A stretch of 64,000 bases of DNA, from the NCBI GenBank assembly GCA_029204225.1, contig CM055111.1:45517255-45581254 (forward strand), written 5' to 3'. The stretch's first letter is position 1, and each line of letters begins with the position of its first letter. Below, in pieces: positions 20,447 to 34,015 of this stretch. The DNA comes from Diphasiastrum complanatum (taxonomy: Eukaryota; Streptophyta; Lycopodiopsida; Lycopodiales; Lycopodiaceae). Position numbers and translations under genes: made by a program. Below the pieces are notes generated by a model. The model worked only from the letters and a program-made list of their open reading frames with translations, ran no database searches and was not told the DNA's origin.

Positions 20447-22476
20447 ATCATTTCCTTATTTTCAAAGCTTATGTAGAGAAGCAATTCTCATTCAAGATTA
20501 AAGCTCTTAGAAGTGATGGAGGTCGTGAATATATCTCCAATAAATTTCATGATTTTTGTGAGCTTGAAGGCATCAAAAGAGAGTTCTCTTGTGCCTACTC
20601 TCCATCTCAAAATGGAGTGGCCGAGAGAAAGAATATATCTCTATGTGAATGTGCAAAATCTATGAGAATTGACGCATCTTTGCCCAAAGATTTTTGGGGA
20701 AAAGCCATTAATTGTGCAAATTATCTTTGCAATAGGCTCCCACATATAGCTCTTGGAGGAAAGTTATCATATGAAATCTTATATTTGAAGAAGCCTAAGG
20801 TTGATCACCTTAGAGTTTTTGGATGCTTATGCTTTGCCCATATTCCCTTGGAAACAAGGAAGAAGGAAGACCCTAGTGCATGCAAAGGGGTCGTGGTTGG
20901 ATACTCATCCACCAAGAAGGCCTATAGAGTTTTTATACTCTCTACTTCTCAAGTTATTGAAAGTAGAGATGATGTCTTTCATGAAGATCAACACTCATCT
21001 TTTGAAGAGGCCAAGATCAAGAAGTCTATGGATGAATCACCAATTATTGACTTTGAAGACAATCATGATGTGATGGGGTCGAGATTTGAAGAAGACTCTC
21101 CTCGGATTTTCTCACCAAGAAGATCCATGAGAGATAGATCCGAGCCTAAGAGGCTCTCATATGTTGACAAAGGCAAACAAGTGGATCTTTATTCCACTAA
21201 TTATGTTTTTTATGTCTCTCATGAAGAGCCAAAGAATGTACAAGAGGCACTCAATACCAAGGAGTGGTATGATGCCATGAAGCAAGAGTATGATGCATTG
21301 ATCACCAACAATACTTGGGAGCTTGTGGATCCTCCTTCCAACAAGCATGTGATTGGTTGCAAGTGGGTATTTCGGATCAAGTTCAATCATGATGGCACCA
21401 TCAACAAGTATAAAGCAAGATTATGTGCCAAAGGATTTGTTCGAATCCATGGTCTTGATTATGAGGAGACCTTTGCACCCGTTGCAAAGATGGTGACAAC
21501 AAGAATTCTTATTTCTCTTGCTTGTTTCTTTAAGTGGAACATGTTCCAATTAGATGTATCCAATGCTTTTATAAATGGTTATCTTGAGGAGGAGATCTAT
21601 ATGGAACAACCTCAATGGTTCATCAAGGATGAGTCCAAAGTGTGCTTGCTCTTCAAAAGTCTTTATGGACTCAAGCAAGCAACAAGATCATGGTATTCAA
21701 GACTTAATTCTTTTCTTATCTCACTAGGATTTACTCTTAGTGACTATGATCCTTCCATGTATCTAAAGTTTGTTGATAGCAATATTGTCATTCTTCTAAT
21801 TTATGTTGATGACATTATTCTTTGTGGAAGTTGTATCAAGCTAGTTGATGAAACTAAGCTAGCACTTGGATGTGAGTTTAAAATGCAAGATCTAGGAGAG
21901 ATACATTACATCCTAGGCCTAGAAATTGATTTTTATGAAAATCATGTCTTTATATGCCAATCTAGATATGCTCACTCTATGTTGAAAAACCATATGGAAA
22001 ATTCTAAGAGCATAGATACTCCAATGGAGCAAATTGTAAAAGATCCTAATAAAGGTGATGAAAGATCCTTTGAGGACATCATACTTTTTAGGAGTCTTGT
22101 AGGCTCCTTGATTTGGCTTACCATTACTAGGCCCGATCTAAGTTTTTGTGTGCACAAATTGAGTCAATTTATGCAAGATCCTAAGGTCCATCATTGGAAG
22201 ATGGCCAAGAGGATTCTAAGATATGTATCTTCATCTTGTGATTATGGTCTACTTTATAAAAGTGAAGATCTATCCATTGTTGGCTACTCGGATTCGGACT
22301 TTGCAAGTGACAAGATGTATCGAAAGTCTATTAGTGCATACAGTATCTTTCTTGGAGGCAATCTAATATCTTGGCTTTCCAAAAAGCAAGATACTATATC
22401 TCTCTCTTCATGTGAGGTTGAGTACAAAGCACTCACTACAACTACCAAAAGGTGCTTTAGATCAAGAGGTTATTAA
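20425..22476 (+). pseudogene. Pol of copia element C: partial integrase, RT, RNase H (683 aa open)
   Basis: The open frame begins inside the integrase core (FDHFLIFKAYVEKQFSFKIK) and keeps the second and third catalytic residues (LRSDGGREY, SPSQNGVAERKN), but lacks the zinc finger and first Asp. RT is complete: NTWELVDPPSNKHVIGCKWV, FQLDVSNAFINGYLEEEIYM, SLYGLKQATRSWYSRL and the catalytic LIYVDDIILCG. RNase H follows (VGYSDSDFASDKMYRKSISA, ISLSSCEVEYKALT). The frame ends early after TTTKRCFRSRGY because of a small indel in an A/G run at about 22,445. RT and most of RNase H are otherwise uninterrupted. Confidence 0.93.
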
Positions 22477-22763
22477 TGGAGCTAAAGTACATCAAGGAAG
22501 ATGATCTACCAATGATCAAGTGTGATAACATCTCAGCCCAGGATCTTGCCAATAATCCCATATTTCATGCAAGAAGCAAGCACATAGAAGTGGCACACCA
22601 TTTTGTGAGAGAAAAACTTATTGGAGGAGAAATCTATTTGGAGCATGTCAACTTTTCCTCTTGTATTGCCAATCTACTCACCAAGCCTTTGAGCAAAAGT
22701 GCTTTCATCAAGCATAGATCTAATCTTGGAGTTATATCAATATCAATGCTTAAATCTTCATAG
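22476..22763 (+). pseudogene. RNase H C-terminus of element C (shifted frame)
   Basis: A 95-residue frame continuing RNase H after the frameshift: MELKYIKEDDLPMIKCDNIS, HARSKHIEVAHHFVREKLI, then IANLLTKPLSKSAFIKHRSN, the standard copia end. A stop at 22,761-22,763 is followed by the polypurine tract AGGAGGAG at about 22,774-22,781 and the 3' LTR. Confidence 0.92.
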
Positions 22764-22781
22764 ATAATTTTTTAGGAGGAG

Positions 22782-23507
22782 TGTGAAGAATTGAAAAAGA
22801 TTATCTATGTTAGATATAGTGGTCTTATATTTTTTATATCAAGCATCTAGGTGTGGGAAGTTGATAGGAACAAATTTTGGCATAGATGGCAAATTATGCA
22901 TTTCCACTTGTAATACCACTATTGAGCCAAAATAGAGTAAGAGGCTACACTCGTGCTAATTAGAGTTTAGACAAGTGTAATGCTTTTGTTTGATGAATTC
23001 TAAGAGGTCCAATAGGATTTAGAGGTGGAACCATGTGAGGTCCAATAGGAATTTGAGGTTTGCTTGAATATAGTCCAATAGAATTAAGAGGTGCATGGAT
23101 GAATGGTCCAATAGGATTAAGAGGTGACAAAATGTCGTCCAATCATAGTTAAGCATAGTGGTAGCTCATGGATCTACTAGTATCATTGTACTCATTTTGG
23201 ATCTAATTGATTTGGTGATTGTGTGGATTTTGAGTGTTATTGAAATTCTAGCTTTCTCTCTCTACCCGAGAGCTCATGATGATTTTCTCTCTCTACCCAA
23301 GGAGAGCAGCTTGTTTTTACTTAGAATAATCTTTGAATACTTTCCACACATGTGAGTGAGACTTGGAAGTGATTGAATGCAAGTGTGTTTTTGCCATAGA
23401 ATAAAAGATAGATCTTGAACCTCAATCTAGTCTTGATCTTGGTGCATCTACACACCTTAGGAGATCAAAGTACATGTTGTGGACAATCCACACGTGTGAA
23501 ATCTACA
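22782..23507 (+). repeat. 3' LTR of element C
   Basis: It starts TGTGAAGAATTG right after the purine tract TAGGAGGAG and ends TGTGAAATCTACA. It matches the 5' LTR throughout. The AAAAG target duplication follows at 23,508. Confidence 0.93.
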
Positions 23508-23980
<473 letters not shown>

Positions 23981-25089
23981 TCATCAATGAATATAGATGG
24001 GGATTACATACCCTTGGGAGTATGTGTCATCCATGTTCTATTTCAACTAGTTGACTCACAACTATGTGTGAACACAAACATTACCTATATAAACATGACC
24101 CAGCAACACGATATATATTTCATGCTGCTATGAAATGCATCGTTGGTGGTACGTAGACAATAGTTTTAATCTAAAAAAATATTGATCTTCCTCTTCCATG
24201 GAATTCTTGAAAACTAGCTTCTCTCCCAATGCTAAAACAAGAAATGACTTGAAGTAAGTGTAGCAAAGCATTGCCACTCTATTGCTTCATTAAAAAAGAA
24301 AACACAAACTCAACTTTACATTAGCACCCAATCTTATCTTGTACAATTGCAAAAGCAAAGCTATAAGTGCTTGTGTCAATATTAGGCAAGCTGAAAAAAT
24401 CTAAGAATGTAATTAGCATATTTTATCCAAACTCGGTTTATTTTGTAAAAATGTGCTAATGATTTTATGAACCAATCACTATTTTCCTTTGAAAGGCATA
24501 ATATGCTTAGCGATGTATTTACATGATTATAAGTGTTAAATGTTTCTTCTGGGTAATAATAGGATTTAAGTCTCTATTTTACCCGCAACTAGTGGTCAAT
24601 ACACACAACATTTACATAAAGGCCAAGTCATTTCCCTAGATTTTAGGTGCAAAACTCCTTAGATGCCACTATGTAGTAGTCAGTGTCTATGATGGATGAG
24701 GTCAAATTTTGGAATACATAAAACTCAAATAGCCCATTATGATAATTTTAAAAGCCATGCAAATTTTTGATTGCGAGTTTACAGATATTCGCAAATAAGT
24801 ATTCTATTACCATTCCAAAAAAATGGTTCACATGGGAAAATTTTGTGACTCTTTACATTCAAATGCCATGAACTATCTTCTACCACAAAGAGACTGCAAA
24901 TGTCGAAAAATTTCATGTCATTGTACTTTTACATTGCAGTCCATGATGTCTTTGACACTAAGATCCACACAATGACTTGTGATATTTTGTAGCTACAATA
25001 ATGTTGTTTACAAGACAAAATTCCAGCACATTAGTTGAGCACACAAAAACTTGATATTTGTAGCTAAGATGATGTTATAGAAAAAAAAA
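23981..25089. other. Intergenic stretch, nothing supported
   Basis: An AT-rich stretch after the microsatellite with no recognisable protein, LTR edge or RNA gene. Short A runs and a weak copia-like transition appear only after about 25,080. Confidence 0.5.
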
Positions 25090-26250
25090 ATTCAAACTCA
25101 TTATTTGGACAAACACAAACTTGCATCAGAAGAAGACCTCAAAGTACATTAGATGGATGTTTAAACAATTAGCTAGAGCTTGGTTTCATAAGATCAACAC
25201 ATTCCTCATTCAACATGGTTACAAACCAAGCACTACCGATTCGAATGTTTATTTTAAGTCAATGCAACATTCCTTTATCATTCTTACCATATATGTTGAT
25301 GACACATTGCTTTTTAGCAACAGTGTCAATTTGATAAAAGATGCTAAAAAGATGTTGTTATCATAATTTGACATGACATATTTGGAGGAAACTCACTACT
25401 TTCTAGGAATTCAAATCCATAAAGATAGAAACAAAAGACTGATCTATATTTATCAAAAAGGGTATCCTCACAACACACTCATCATATATAATCTAATAAA
25501 TTGAAAAGCAACTCACTCACTAATGGACCCTGTCCTACGATTGTCGAAGAACCAATGTCCTTAGACAAAGCAAAAAAAGTAATGAACGAGAGATTGTCCC
25601 TATCAGTCGATACTTGGATCTCCCACATATGAAATGGTCTATACCAGACCTAATATTTCTTTTACAGTCAACTTAGTAAGCGAATTCATGGCTAATCTTC
25701 GCATGATCCACTGGAAGGCTCTCATAAGTGTCATGAGGTATATTCGAGCTAAAAATGACTTATGCATCTATCATGGAGAAGTTGACAATGACAAGCTCCA
25801 CATACTCAATGGATATACAGGTGCAAGCTGGAGAGGAGATGTAGATATTCGTAGATTCACATGAATTTACATTCTTCTTCAAAGGTGGTCCTATCTCCTG
25901 GAATAGTCATAAGCAAACCTCTATTGCTCTTTCTTTGACATAGTCGAAGTATATCATTGCTTCCCAATCTATCAAAGAGATAGTATGGTCGAGAAATTTG
26001 TCGACAGACATTTTTCTAAATAAGTAGACTCTAACAATTATATTATGTAATAATCTTTGTGCCATTGTTTTATTGGCCAGCCCTAGATTTCATTCTAGGA
26101 GTAAGCACATTAAAATTAGATATCACTATGTCAGAAGTTAAATTATCGACAGAGAGGTAACCCTAGAGTACTATCAAATGCAAGAAATGACACCAAATGT
26201 ATTTACCAAGGCATTGATCATTGATGCACACAACAGATTTTTTGCATCAC
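25090..26250 (+). pseudogene. copia RT and RNase H remnant, plus strand
   Basis: Frame 25,121-25,366 has RAWFHKINTFLIQHGYKPST, TDSNVYFKSMQHSFIILTIY and the catalytic YVDDTLLFSN. Frame 25,634-25,864 resumes with MVYTRPNISFTVNLVSEFMA and ILNGYTGASWRGD. The last part (about 26,085-26,250) reads the RNase H end: SRSKHIKIRYHYVRS, then EYYQMQEMTPNVFTKALIID. Many frame breaks. It leads directly into repeat D2, the element's 3' end. Confidence 0.85.
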
Positions 26251-28107
<1,857 letters not shown>

Positions 28108-28905
28108 CTAGTCTCCTAATCAAGGACTTGACACAAATGAAGGTTACTTCTATTGATTTGATTGAAGGTCTACCTTATCCCACTTCTTAGGGACCTGAAA
28201 AGATCAGTAATAGACTTCCTATAAAGATCTAAGAATGATCTTTAACAAAATCAAATCATAGAATACTAGAAACAATGCACTTGCTTGATTGAAGTAGACA
28301 ATACTAGTAGAATTGCCCCTCTTTCTATAAAGAACATTAAAGCTTCCAAATGATCTGATCAAGAGTGAATTTCAGCAACCTAATATACTTCCAAAATCAC
28401 TTGTAAAAGATCTAAATGGAACTTAATGAGGATGCAACACAATCTACTATCCAATCACAAGCAAAAAATGATCAAAATTGATGAAAAATTGATCTAATTT
28501 GGTGCATAAGTCAAGCAATGGTTGGACTGAACCTAAATTACTTTAGGAGGTGTCTACTACACCTTAGAACAGCCTTGAAGAGTCCCCAAAACTCTGATCT
28601 TCCCTCTCCTTGAATGCTAGAAAGCCTCCTCTATGAAATCACCTCCAAAACTTGCTTAGAAATCAATGCTTGGAGCAAGCAAAACTTGCTATCTTGGTAA
28701 TGTGAATTGAATTCAACTTTGCCTCTGGTTTTAGACACCTAAACACCTGCAAATGAAGTCACACAACACCAATCTCCAATGTATTTGACTCACTTTGAGT
28801 TCTAGAATCAATACTAGATGCTAAGATCCAATCTACACAAGATTTAGATCAAAAATTGTGATCAAATTGAATGAAAACCAAGGATTTAGCTCATTTCAGC
28901 CTTTA
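28108..28905 (-). other. Leader of copia element E
   Basis: About 800 bp between the primer binding site and gag on the minus strand. No ORF is supported. A leader of similar length (about 740 bp) is found in element C, which fits the family. Confidence 0.55.
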
Positions 28906-28918
28906 GGCTCTGATACCA
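28906..28918 (-). other. Primer binding site of element E
   Basis: The minus strand reads TGGTATCAGAGCC, a perfect plant initiator tRNA-Met site, directly after the LTR end TTTTTACA. Confidence 0.92.
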
Positions 28919-29600
28919 TGTAAAAATTATAGCAAATAAGGATCCTAAAACACTTGAAATGATGAGGAAAACAACAGATTATGATTTCATAAGATTAGCA
29001 CAAGTTGAACCATCAAAATCCATCAAAAATCTATGCTTGAACCTCACTAAATGGCCCAAATCCTTGAAGAAGGCTTCACACGTGTGAAAGTACGGCCTCC
29101 CACAGTCTGAGTACTGTACACCAGACCTACATTCAATCCTATAATCATTAGTAATCACAAGTACTCAAACAATTATGAACATAGAGAGCAATTGCACCAT
29201 TATGAGAGATAAAACATGAAATTGCTTGATTGATTTTGGTGAGATATCATCACCTATATATACATGATCCATCACGGTTTTGGGTAGGTATGAGTAGCCC
29301 TAAACCTATCCCTAATGCTAATTTTGGTGGATCTTTCATCCCTACCAAGTTAGGGTTGGAATCTTGGAGATCCCTCAACAATGCAAAAATTACCAAAAAT
29401 AGCTCCTATTTTTTCTCCCTTGTATCTAAGCATAATTTGGACTCATTCCAAAGGTTCTAACACTTAGGTCTACTTAAGAACATCCTTATGAATGGAATCC
29501 TATGCTATTTGGCACGTGTGACAAGCCACATCATGACCATCTAACTATTTACAAGTCATATGACCAAAACTAGTCAAGCTAGAATTGTGAATTTTTAACA
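28919..29600 (-). repeat. 5' LTR of copia element E, 682 bp
   Basis: Bounded on the inner side by the primer binding site and on the outer side by matching inverted termini: the plus strand begins TGTAAAAATT and ends AATTTTTAACA. A TATATATACATG stretch at about 29,255-29,266 may be the core promoter region. The 3' LTR is absent because the element stops at 27,465. Confidence 0.8.
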
Positions 29601-29639
29601 TGTGCCAAGTAGCTTAAATGTATAGTTATTTTAATTGGG

Positions 29640-30320
29640 AGACACCTTTACTTTAATCTGACATCTGATGAGGACATCAGATTTTATAAAGGTGGGGTGG
29701 ATGTTGTAAAGCTACCTTTACAAGCTTTACTTTCGGCGCCAGCTATGTCCCCGGCGCCAGCAGCGCCCCTGCTGCTCCCGGCGCCAACGGCGCCGGCGCC
29801 GCTCCCGGCACCACTGTGACCAGAATCCAGCCGGCGCCAAGTTCCTATGGCTGAAAATCTTTGATCGGTTCTAGCGGAGTCCAGAGAGCTCAGATCGATG
29901 TGCAATCACCTCACACGATCTAGGCATGATTAAAGGAAGCCTGGGGATCAATAAATCTAGAGAGAGAAAATGACTTTTTAGAAAGAGAAAATCCTAGAGA
30001 GAGAAAAACGTGCTTTACCAGCTTGGGTAGAGTGCTTGGTATGGGGGGGGGGGGGGGTGCCGAATCACACCAATACTATAGGGGAGTGCGGGTTGCGACT
30101 CAGGGCAAGCTCCAACCAAGTCTCAGCCTCCCTTGCTGGAATGTTGTCATGGCTCTCGCCTTGGCATGCTAGCGCCCCGGAGACTAGGGTCGGTCACACA
30201 CTTGAAATGTAACCTTCTCAGATTTATCAATAAAGTGGGATTTTTCTCAAACTGACTCTGATTACCTTCTGGGTTTCAGTGTTCGGTAAAAGCGCCAGTT
30301 GTAAGGCCGCTTTCAAAATT
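29640..30320 (+). repeat. gypsy 3' end and LTR (related to the chromovirus LTR)
   Basis: The plus strand reads the end of a gypsy polyprotein (SDEDIRFYKGGVDVVK; compare PDEDISFFK at 3,340), with purine tract AAAGGTGGGGTGGA and an LTR start TGTTGTAAAGCTACC at 29,702. A polyadenylation-type AATAAAG lies at about 30,230. The region 29,735-29,840 is very rich in GGCGCC. A G homopolymer lies at about 30,041-30,056. The LTR end is not certain; I place it near 30,320. Confidence 0.6.
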
Positions 30321-30532
30321 TTTAACTTGGCACATAGCTAAGGGTCGTATCCCGGAACGCCAGCGGTATGCCGTCGGGACCATTTGGTCCGTGGCGCCAG
30401 CGGTATGCTGTCGGGACCATTTGGTCCAGGAACTGGTTGTTTCCATATCTGTCGCAGCTTGTGGTTCTGAGTGTTCCTTGCATGAACGTGAATGGGTTAA
30501 GCTCTTGGGGAACGGGCTCTAACCTGTCCGCT

Positions 30533-30840
30533 GAGTTGGATGGCTTGCTTGGGTGGACGTTACCTGTTTATGGCTGTCCAGTCTGGCGTGGCACCAGGTT
30601 GGCTTCCAGCGCTCGTGACGAAGCTTTCAGTTGGTTAAGTCTGATGTAAGTCAGACCACTTGCTCGGAATGGATGTTACTCGTTTGTAACGAAGCTTCGA
30701 GTTGGTTAAGTTTGATGTATGTCGGGCGGCTTGCTTGGAGGGAAGTCACCCACATCGGGACCCCCGATTTGGCATGGCGCCAAGTTGGATCTCAATGTTG
30801 GTTTTCGGAACTTCAAGTTGGTTAAGTCTGATCGTTGTTG
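30533..30840 (+). repeat. Imperfect tandem repeats in a leader region
   Basis: Three copies of a AGTTGGTTAAGT(C/T)TGAT word occur at about 30,631, 30,699 and 30,818, each preceded by a GAAGCTT-like or GAACTT word. Longer similarity (GGCTTGCTTGG(G/A)(T/G)GGA and TGGCATGGCGCCAAGTTGG-like blocks) extends two units to about 190 bp. No coding role is evident. Confidence 0.6.
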
Positions 30841-31025
30841 GCGAGTTGGTTGTTTGTATGTCAAGTGGGTTTGGATGGCAAGAGTTGGAGGCTGGGAAGC
30901 TAAGTCGTGGTTCCCGGCTCCCTTTGGGATGCCTGCGCTACAATCTCTTTCATCCATACAAACTGCCTCTGTAGCTGTTTCTTCTTCTACCACCCCTTCC
31001 ATCACCATCGCTTCATCCATTCCTC

Positions 31026-32361
31026 GTGCTTCCACAACCATCCCTCTTCAGATCAACCCAGTCAATTCTAAACTCTCTCCTAACACCCTGGCATAGATGT
31101 AGGTCATCAACTTTTCACCGCCGTGCCAAGGTACATCACCCCCCTCTTCTCCTTCCATCCTCCACACCACCCTCCAATTTCCCTCTGTTTCTCTCATTCT
31201 TCAGTTTGGACAATCTGTCCTCCGCTACTACTTTTTTCACACCCCCCACATCTCCAGTTAAGGCATCGTTGCCCGATGACACATTTTTTCAGACAATGTT
31301 TATACCATCTCCAGATCACGTTGACTCCACCGCACCTGATGGCATGAAATCTTCGGAGAAATTGGCTGAAGATGACGACGACACAGTGCAGATCGTTGGG
31401 GCCTCCACACAACAAGCCTTTGCTAGCATAAGCGTATCGGCTGCTCCCACGAATATCATGATGGGCTACCAAGCCTTGGGGATTTATATCCAGGATGCGG
31501 TAGCAGCCAAAATTGCATCCAAAACCTCATTGGAAAGCTGGATACTACAACTAGACACCAACAACACACAGTTGTGAGCCGAAATCACAAACCTGCAGCA
31601 AGAGTTGACAATAGCTTAGCAACAGGAGTTCGATGGGCATCGGAAGATCCAAAAGCTGCAACAAAAGGAAGATGGCCTTAATCAGTACATCTAGAGCCTC
31701 TCCAAAGCGCTTACGGATGCTTCCACAAAGGTGCAGAAGCTTCAATCTGAAGCATCCCAAATGCTTGGGGGGGCCCGCCCCCCCCCCCCCCCCCCCCCCC
31801 CCCACATGCGCGAGAAAAAAAATACACGTCTAGGAGCGGAGGTGAAAGCATTACAAAGCGAAAAAATTTCCTGGTTAGCTCAGCCCGCACCTGATTCGAG
31901 GCCACTATCCCAAGCAGAGATGAATCTCTTCCGACATTAGGTGCAGGTATATAGCCAAACCTTAAATGGCTACCAGGCAGAGTTCGACTAATACAAGTCA
32001 AGTGCAAATCAAGAGCTCGCCAAAGCAAAACAAGCTCTCAAGGCTTGCCAAAGATCCATGGAACAGAGACCTCAGTTAGCTCCAGTGGCAATTCCAGTGC
32101 CACCCATCTTTGACGCTGCACAGACAAGCTCCAGCTAGGACAAAGGGGGACAAGCAGCAGGGGCAAGCAGTCAAGATCAGGGATCAGGCGCACAATATCA
32201 AGGGCCCCCTGATACAGGACCAGATACTCGAGGCCAAGATCAGGGCCAAGACACAGGTCCGAGTCAAAGCCAAGAGGATGGTCAAACCTCCACATCTCGA
32301 GGCTCGCAATCCATTTTGGCCAACCGCATCTTTTGACATCCAAAGTCCGTGGACGAGTTAA
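31026..32361 (+). pseudogene. Family-T ORF1 (gag-like position), broken
   Basis: The plus strand has a 183-residue frame (31,026-31,577). Its N-terminal half is Pro/Ser-rich; the second half has SSEKLAEDDDDTVQIVGAST and MMGYQALGIYIQDAVAAKIA. After a TGA, the same frame keeps a coiled-coil-like stretch (EITNLQQELTIA, KALTDASTKVQKLQSEASQ), interrupted by stops and by a C homopolymer at about 31,779-31,803. A Gln/Gly/Asp-rich segment (QDQGSGAQYQGPPDTGPDT) follows. A paralogue is at 12,066-13,085. I do not recognise the family; position and repetition suggest a retroelement protein. Confidence 0.6.
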
Positions 32362-33095
32362 TCAACAAAATCCTAGCAAAGTATCCCCACGAGTCTTCAA
32401 GAGATGGCTGGCAAATCTCATTTTCGGCCCAAACCATAAAAGACAACAAGCTACAAGCACTCCCCGCCCTCCCACCACAACCAGAGTGGCGTCAGCAGCT
32501 ATTCGAACGTGACCCTGCAGTCATCAGGGCATCCGTGGCTAGTCTGCAACAACTCAGAGCGAACGCGCATTTCCTGCCATGCACACGACGATCCAAATGG
32601 GCGGAATGTGACACTCCTCTGGACAAAATCACCCTCAACAATTGTAATTGGCCAAGAATTTCATCCAAACATAGTTGGAATACAGATATAGACGCTTGGA
32701 GGGCTCTCACCCAGTTTTTCAATAAATACTTCAACTGTCTTGACCCAACAGTCCGCGCAACAGCCACTTACGCCCGGGGCTTGGAGAATTTAATGGGAAT
32801 TGAGACCAAATACGATAATTTTCTTCCACCCATATTCTTTGATCCAAATCAGGCGTTAGTATCTGAAAAAGTGAAAGATCAGCTGCCAATAGCTCGTGTC
32901 TATTACCGAGTCGCACTCCTTGGCGATCCTAAGACGAGCCGATTTCATGCATGGGTAGACCAGAAATGGCTAACAAGGATACACAAGTCCCTTCACACGC
33001 ACAAGAAATTGAAAAACATAGATCAAATAAATTTTATGGAAGACGTCACCGGCTACCTGATCAACCAGAGGCGAACCAAGAGATCCCTGTACTAA
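32349..33095 (+). CDS. Family-T ORF2, 248-residue uncharacterised protein
   Basis: An uninterrupted frame, the longest non-copia ORF in the window. It may be continuous in origin with ORF1, since SVDELINKILAKYPHE aligns with SVEDK at the same point of the paralogue. Composition is soluble-protein-like with no membrane segment, signal peptide or metal-binding motif. Recognisable stretches are WRQQLFERDPAVIRASVASL, TDIDAWRALTQFFNKYFNCL, RATATYARGLENLMG and PKTSRFHAWVDQKWLTRI. It ends 46 bp before a family-T LTR, so by position it is the last ORF of a retroelement. No function can be assigned. Confidence 0.55.
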   Translation: MDELINKILAKYPHESSRDGWQISFSAQTIKDNKLQALPALPPQPEWRQQLFERDPAVIRASVASLQQLRANAHFLPCTRRSKWAECDTPLDKITLNNCNWPRISSKHSWNTDIDAWRALTQFFNKYFNCLDPTVRATATYARGLENLMGIETKYDNFLPPIFFDPNQALVSEKVKDQLPIARVYYRVALLGDPKTSRFHAWVDQKWLTRIHKSLHTHKKLKNIDQINFMEDVTGYLINQRRTKRSLY

Positions 33096-33141
33096 ACCGA
33101 CAAAGTGCCGAGACACCAGCACTACTTCAGGCCGTGGGTCC

Positions 33142-33698
33142 TGTTGGGGGTATTCCCATATTGTAAATAAATAATATCGACTAATAAAATATGTTGGGAG
33201 GGCATGGCATCCTGCGCGTATAAGCCCATGGCCAAATGAGCACACAAGTTGAGCATAAATAGAAATAATATACTTGGGCCCTTTTGTAATTAAAATAAAA
33301 CTTGAGGCCCAAAGTCAAGTTAGAAACTTAGTGTTAACATTTTTAAGTTGGGTCCAAATGGAGGCTCACATGAATCATGTGAAATCTAATGTACTTTTTT
33401 AAGACCTTTGGATCAAGTTGGGTCCAAGATGAACGGATAGGATTAGTGTACATATTAGTTGATAGTATTTTGGGGTAAGGGCCTTCCCCATTTATAAAAA
33501 GACACCTCATGTACTCTATTTGCATGCTTAATGAGAAGGAGAAAACTCTACCATTTTTGGAAGAGAAGCATCCTCATTTGCTATTTAATGCTTGCTATTG
33601 CTATTGTTGTTTTCCATTTGCCTTCAAGTTCATGCTTTTTGGTTTCAATAGTTTATGTTTCTCCCTTAGCAAGTACAATGAGCAAGTGAGCTAACCTC

Positions 33699-33769
<71 letters not shown>

Positions 33770-34015
33770 TCTTTCTATACTCCTTCTATCCATCTTTTAC
33801 TCTCTCTCTCCCTCTCTTTTTCACTACAAATCATGTGGAATGCTAGTTTAGTGGAGTAGAGTTAGTGGGGGTAGTGTTAAGGGTGAGTAGAGTTAAGGGA
33901 GAAAGTAGTGAAATAACTAAAAGTAATATCTTTGCATAGTTAGGTGCCTATCCTAGTGATCTAACCCTCTTTGATAGGCAGAAGGGCTGCTCACCGACGA
34001 TATCTACATCCCTAC
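33142..34015 (+). repeat. Family-T LTR, plus orientation
   Basis: Starts TGTTGGGGGTATTCC at 33,142; its first 410 bp are matched in reverse at 9,475-9,893. A TATA-like TTTATAAAAAG lies at about 33,491. A long (TC)n tract occupies about 33,703-33,767. The 3' edge is uncertain: CCCTACA at about 34,015 is a candidate, but no initiator-Met primer site follows it. Confidence 0.65.
33703..33767. repeat. (TC)n microsatellite in the family-T LTR
   Basis: About 32 CT units inside the LTR downstream of its TATA-like box. The truncated reverse copy at 9,475 ends before this point. Confidence 0.95.

Larger units (their letters stand above)
18335..23507 (+). mobile_element. Ty1/copia element C, 5.17 kb, two LTRs and exact target duplication
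   Basis: Two LTRs of 727 and 726 bp in the same orientation flank gag and pol on the plus strand. The 5-bp target duplication AAAAG is present on both sides (18,330-18,334 and 23,508-23,512). The paralogous unoccupied site at about 27,015-27,025 reads GAGGAAAAAGACTACAAC, with a single AAAAG, which confirms the insertion. The LTRs are very similar to each other, so the insertion is among the youngest events here. Internally, the segment for the Gag knuckle, protease and integrase N-terminus is deleted, so the copy is non-autonomous. Confidence 0.95.

Noticed and set aside
29684-29905. Gly-Ala-rich minus-strand ORF
   Set aside because: It translates the GGCGCC-rich part of an LTR.
31551-32028. 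Poly-Gly and poly-Pro ORFs on both strands
   Set aside because: They come from the C homopolymer at 31,779-31,803.
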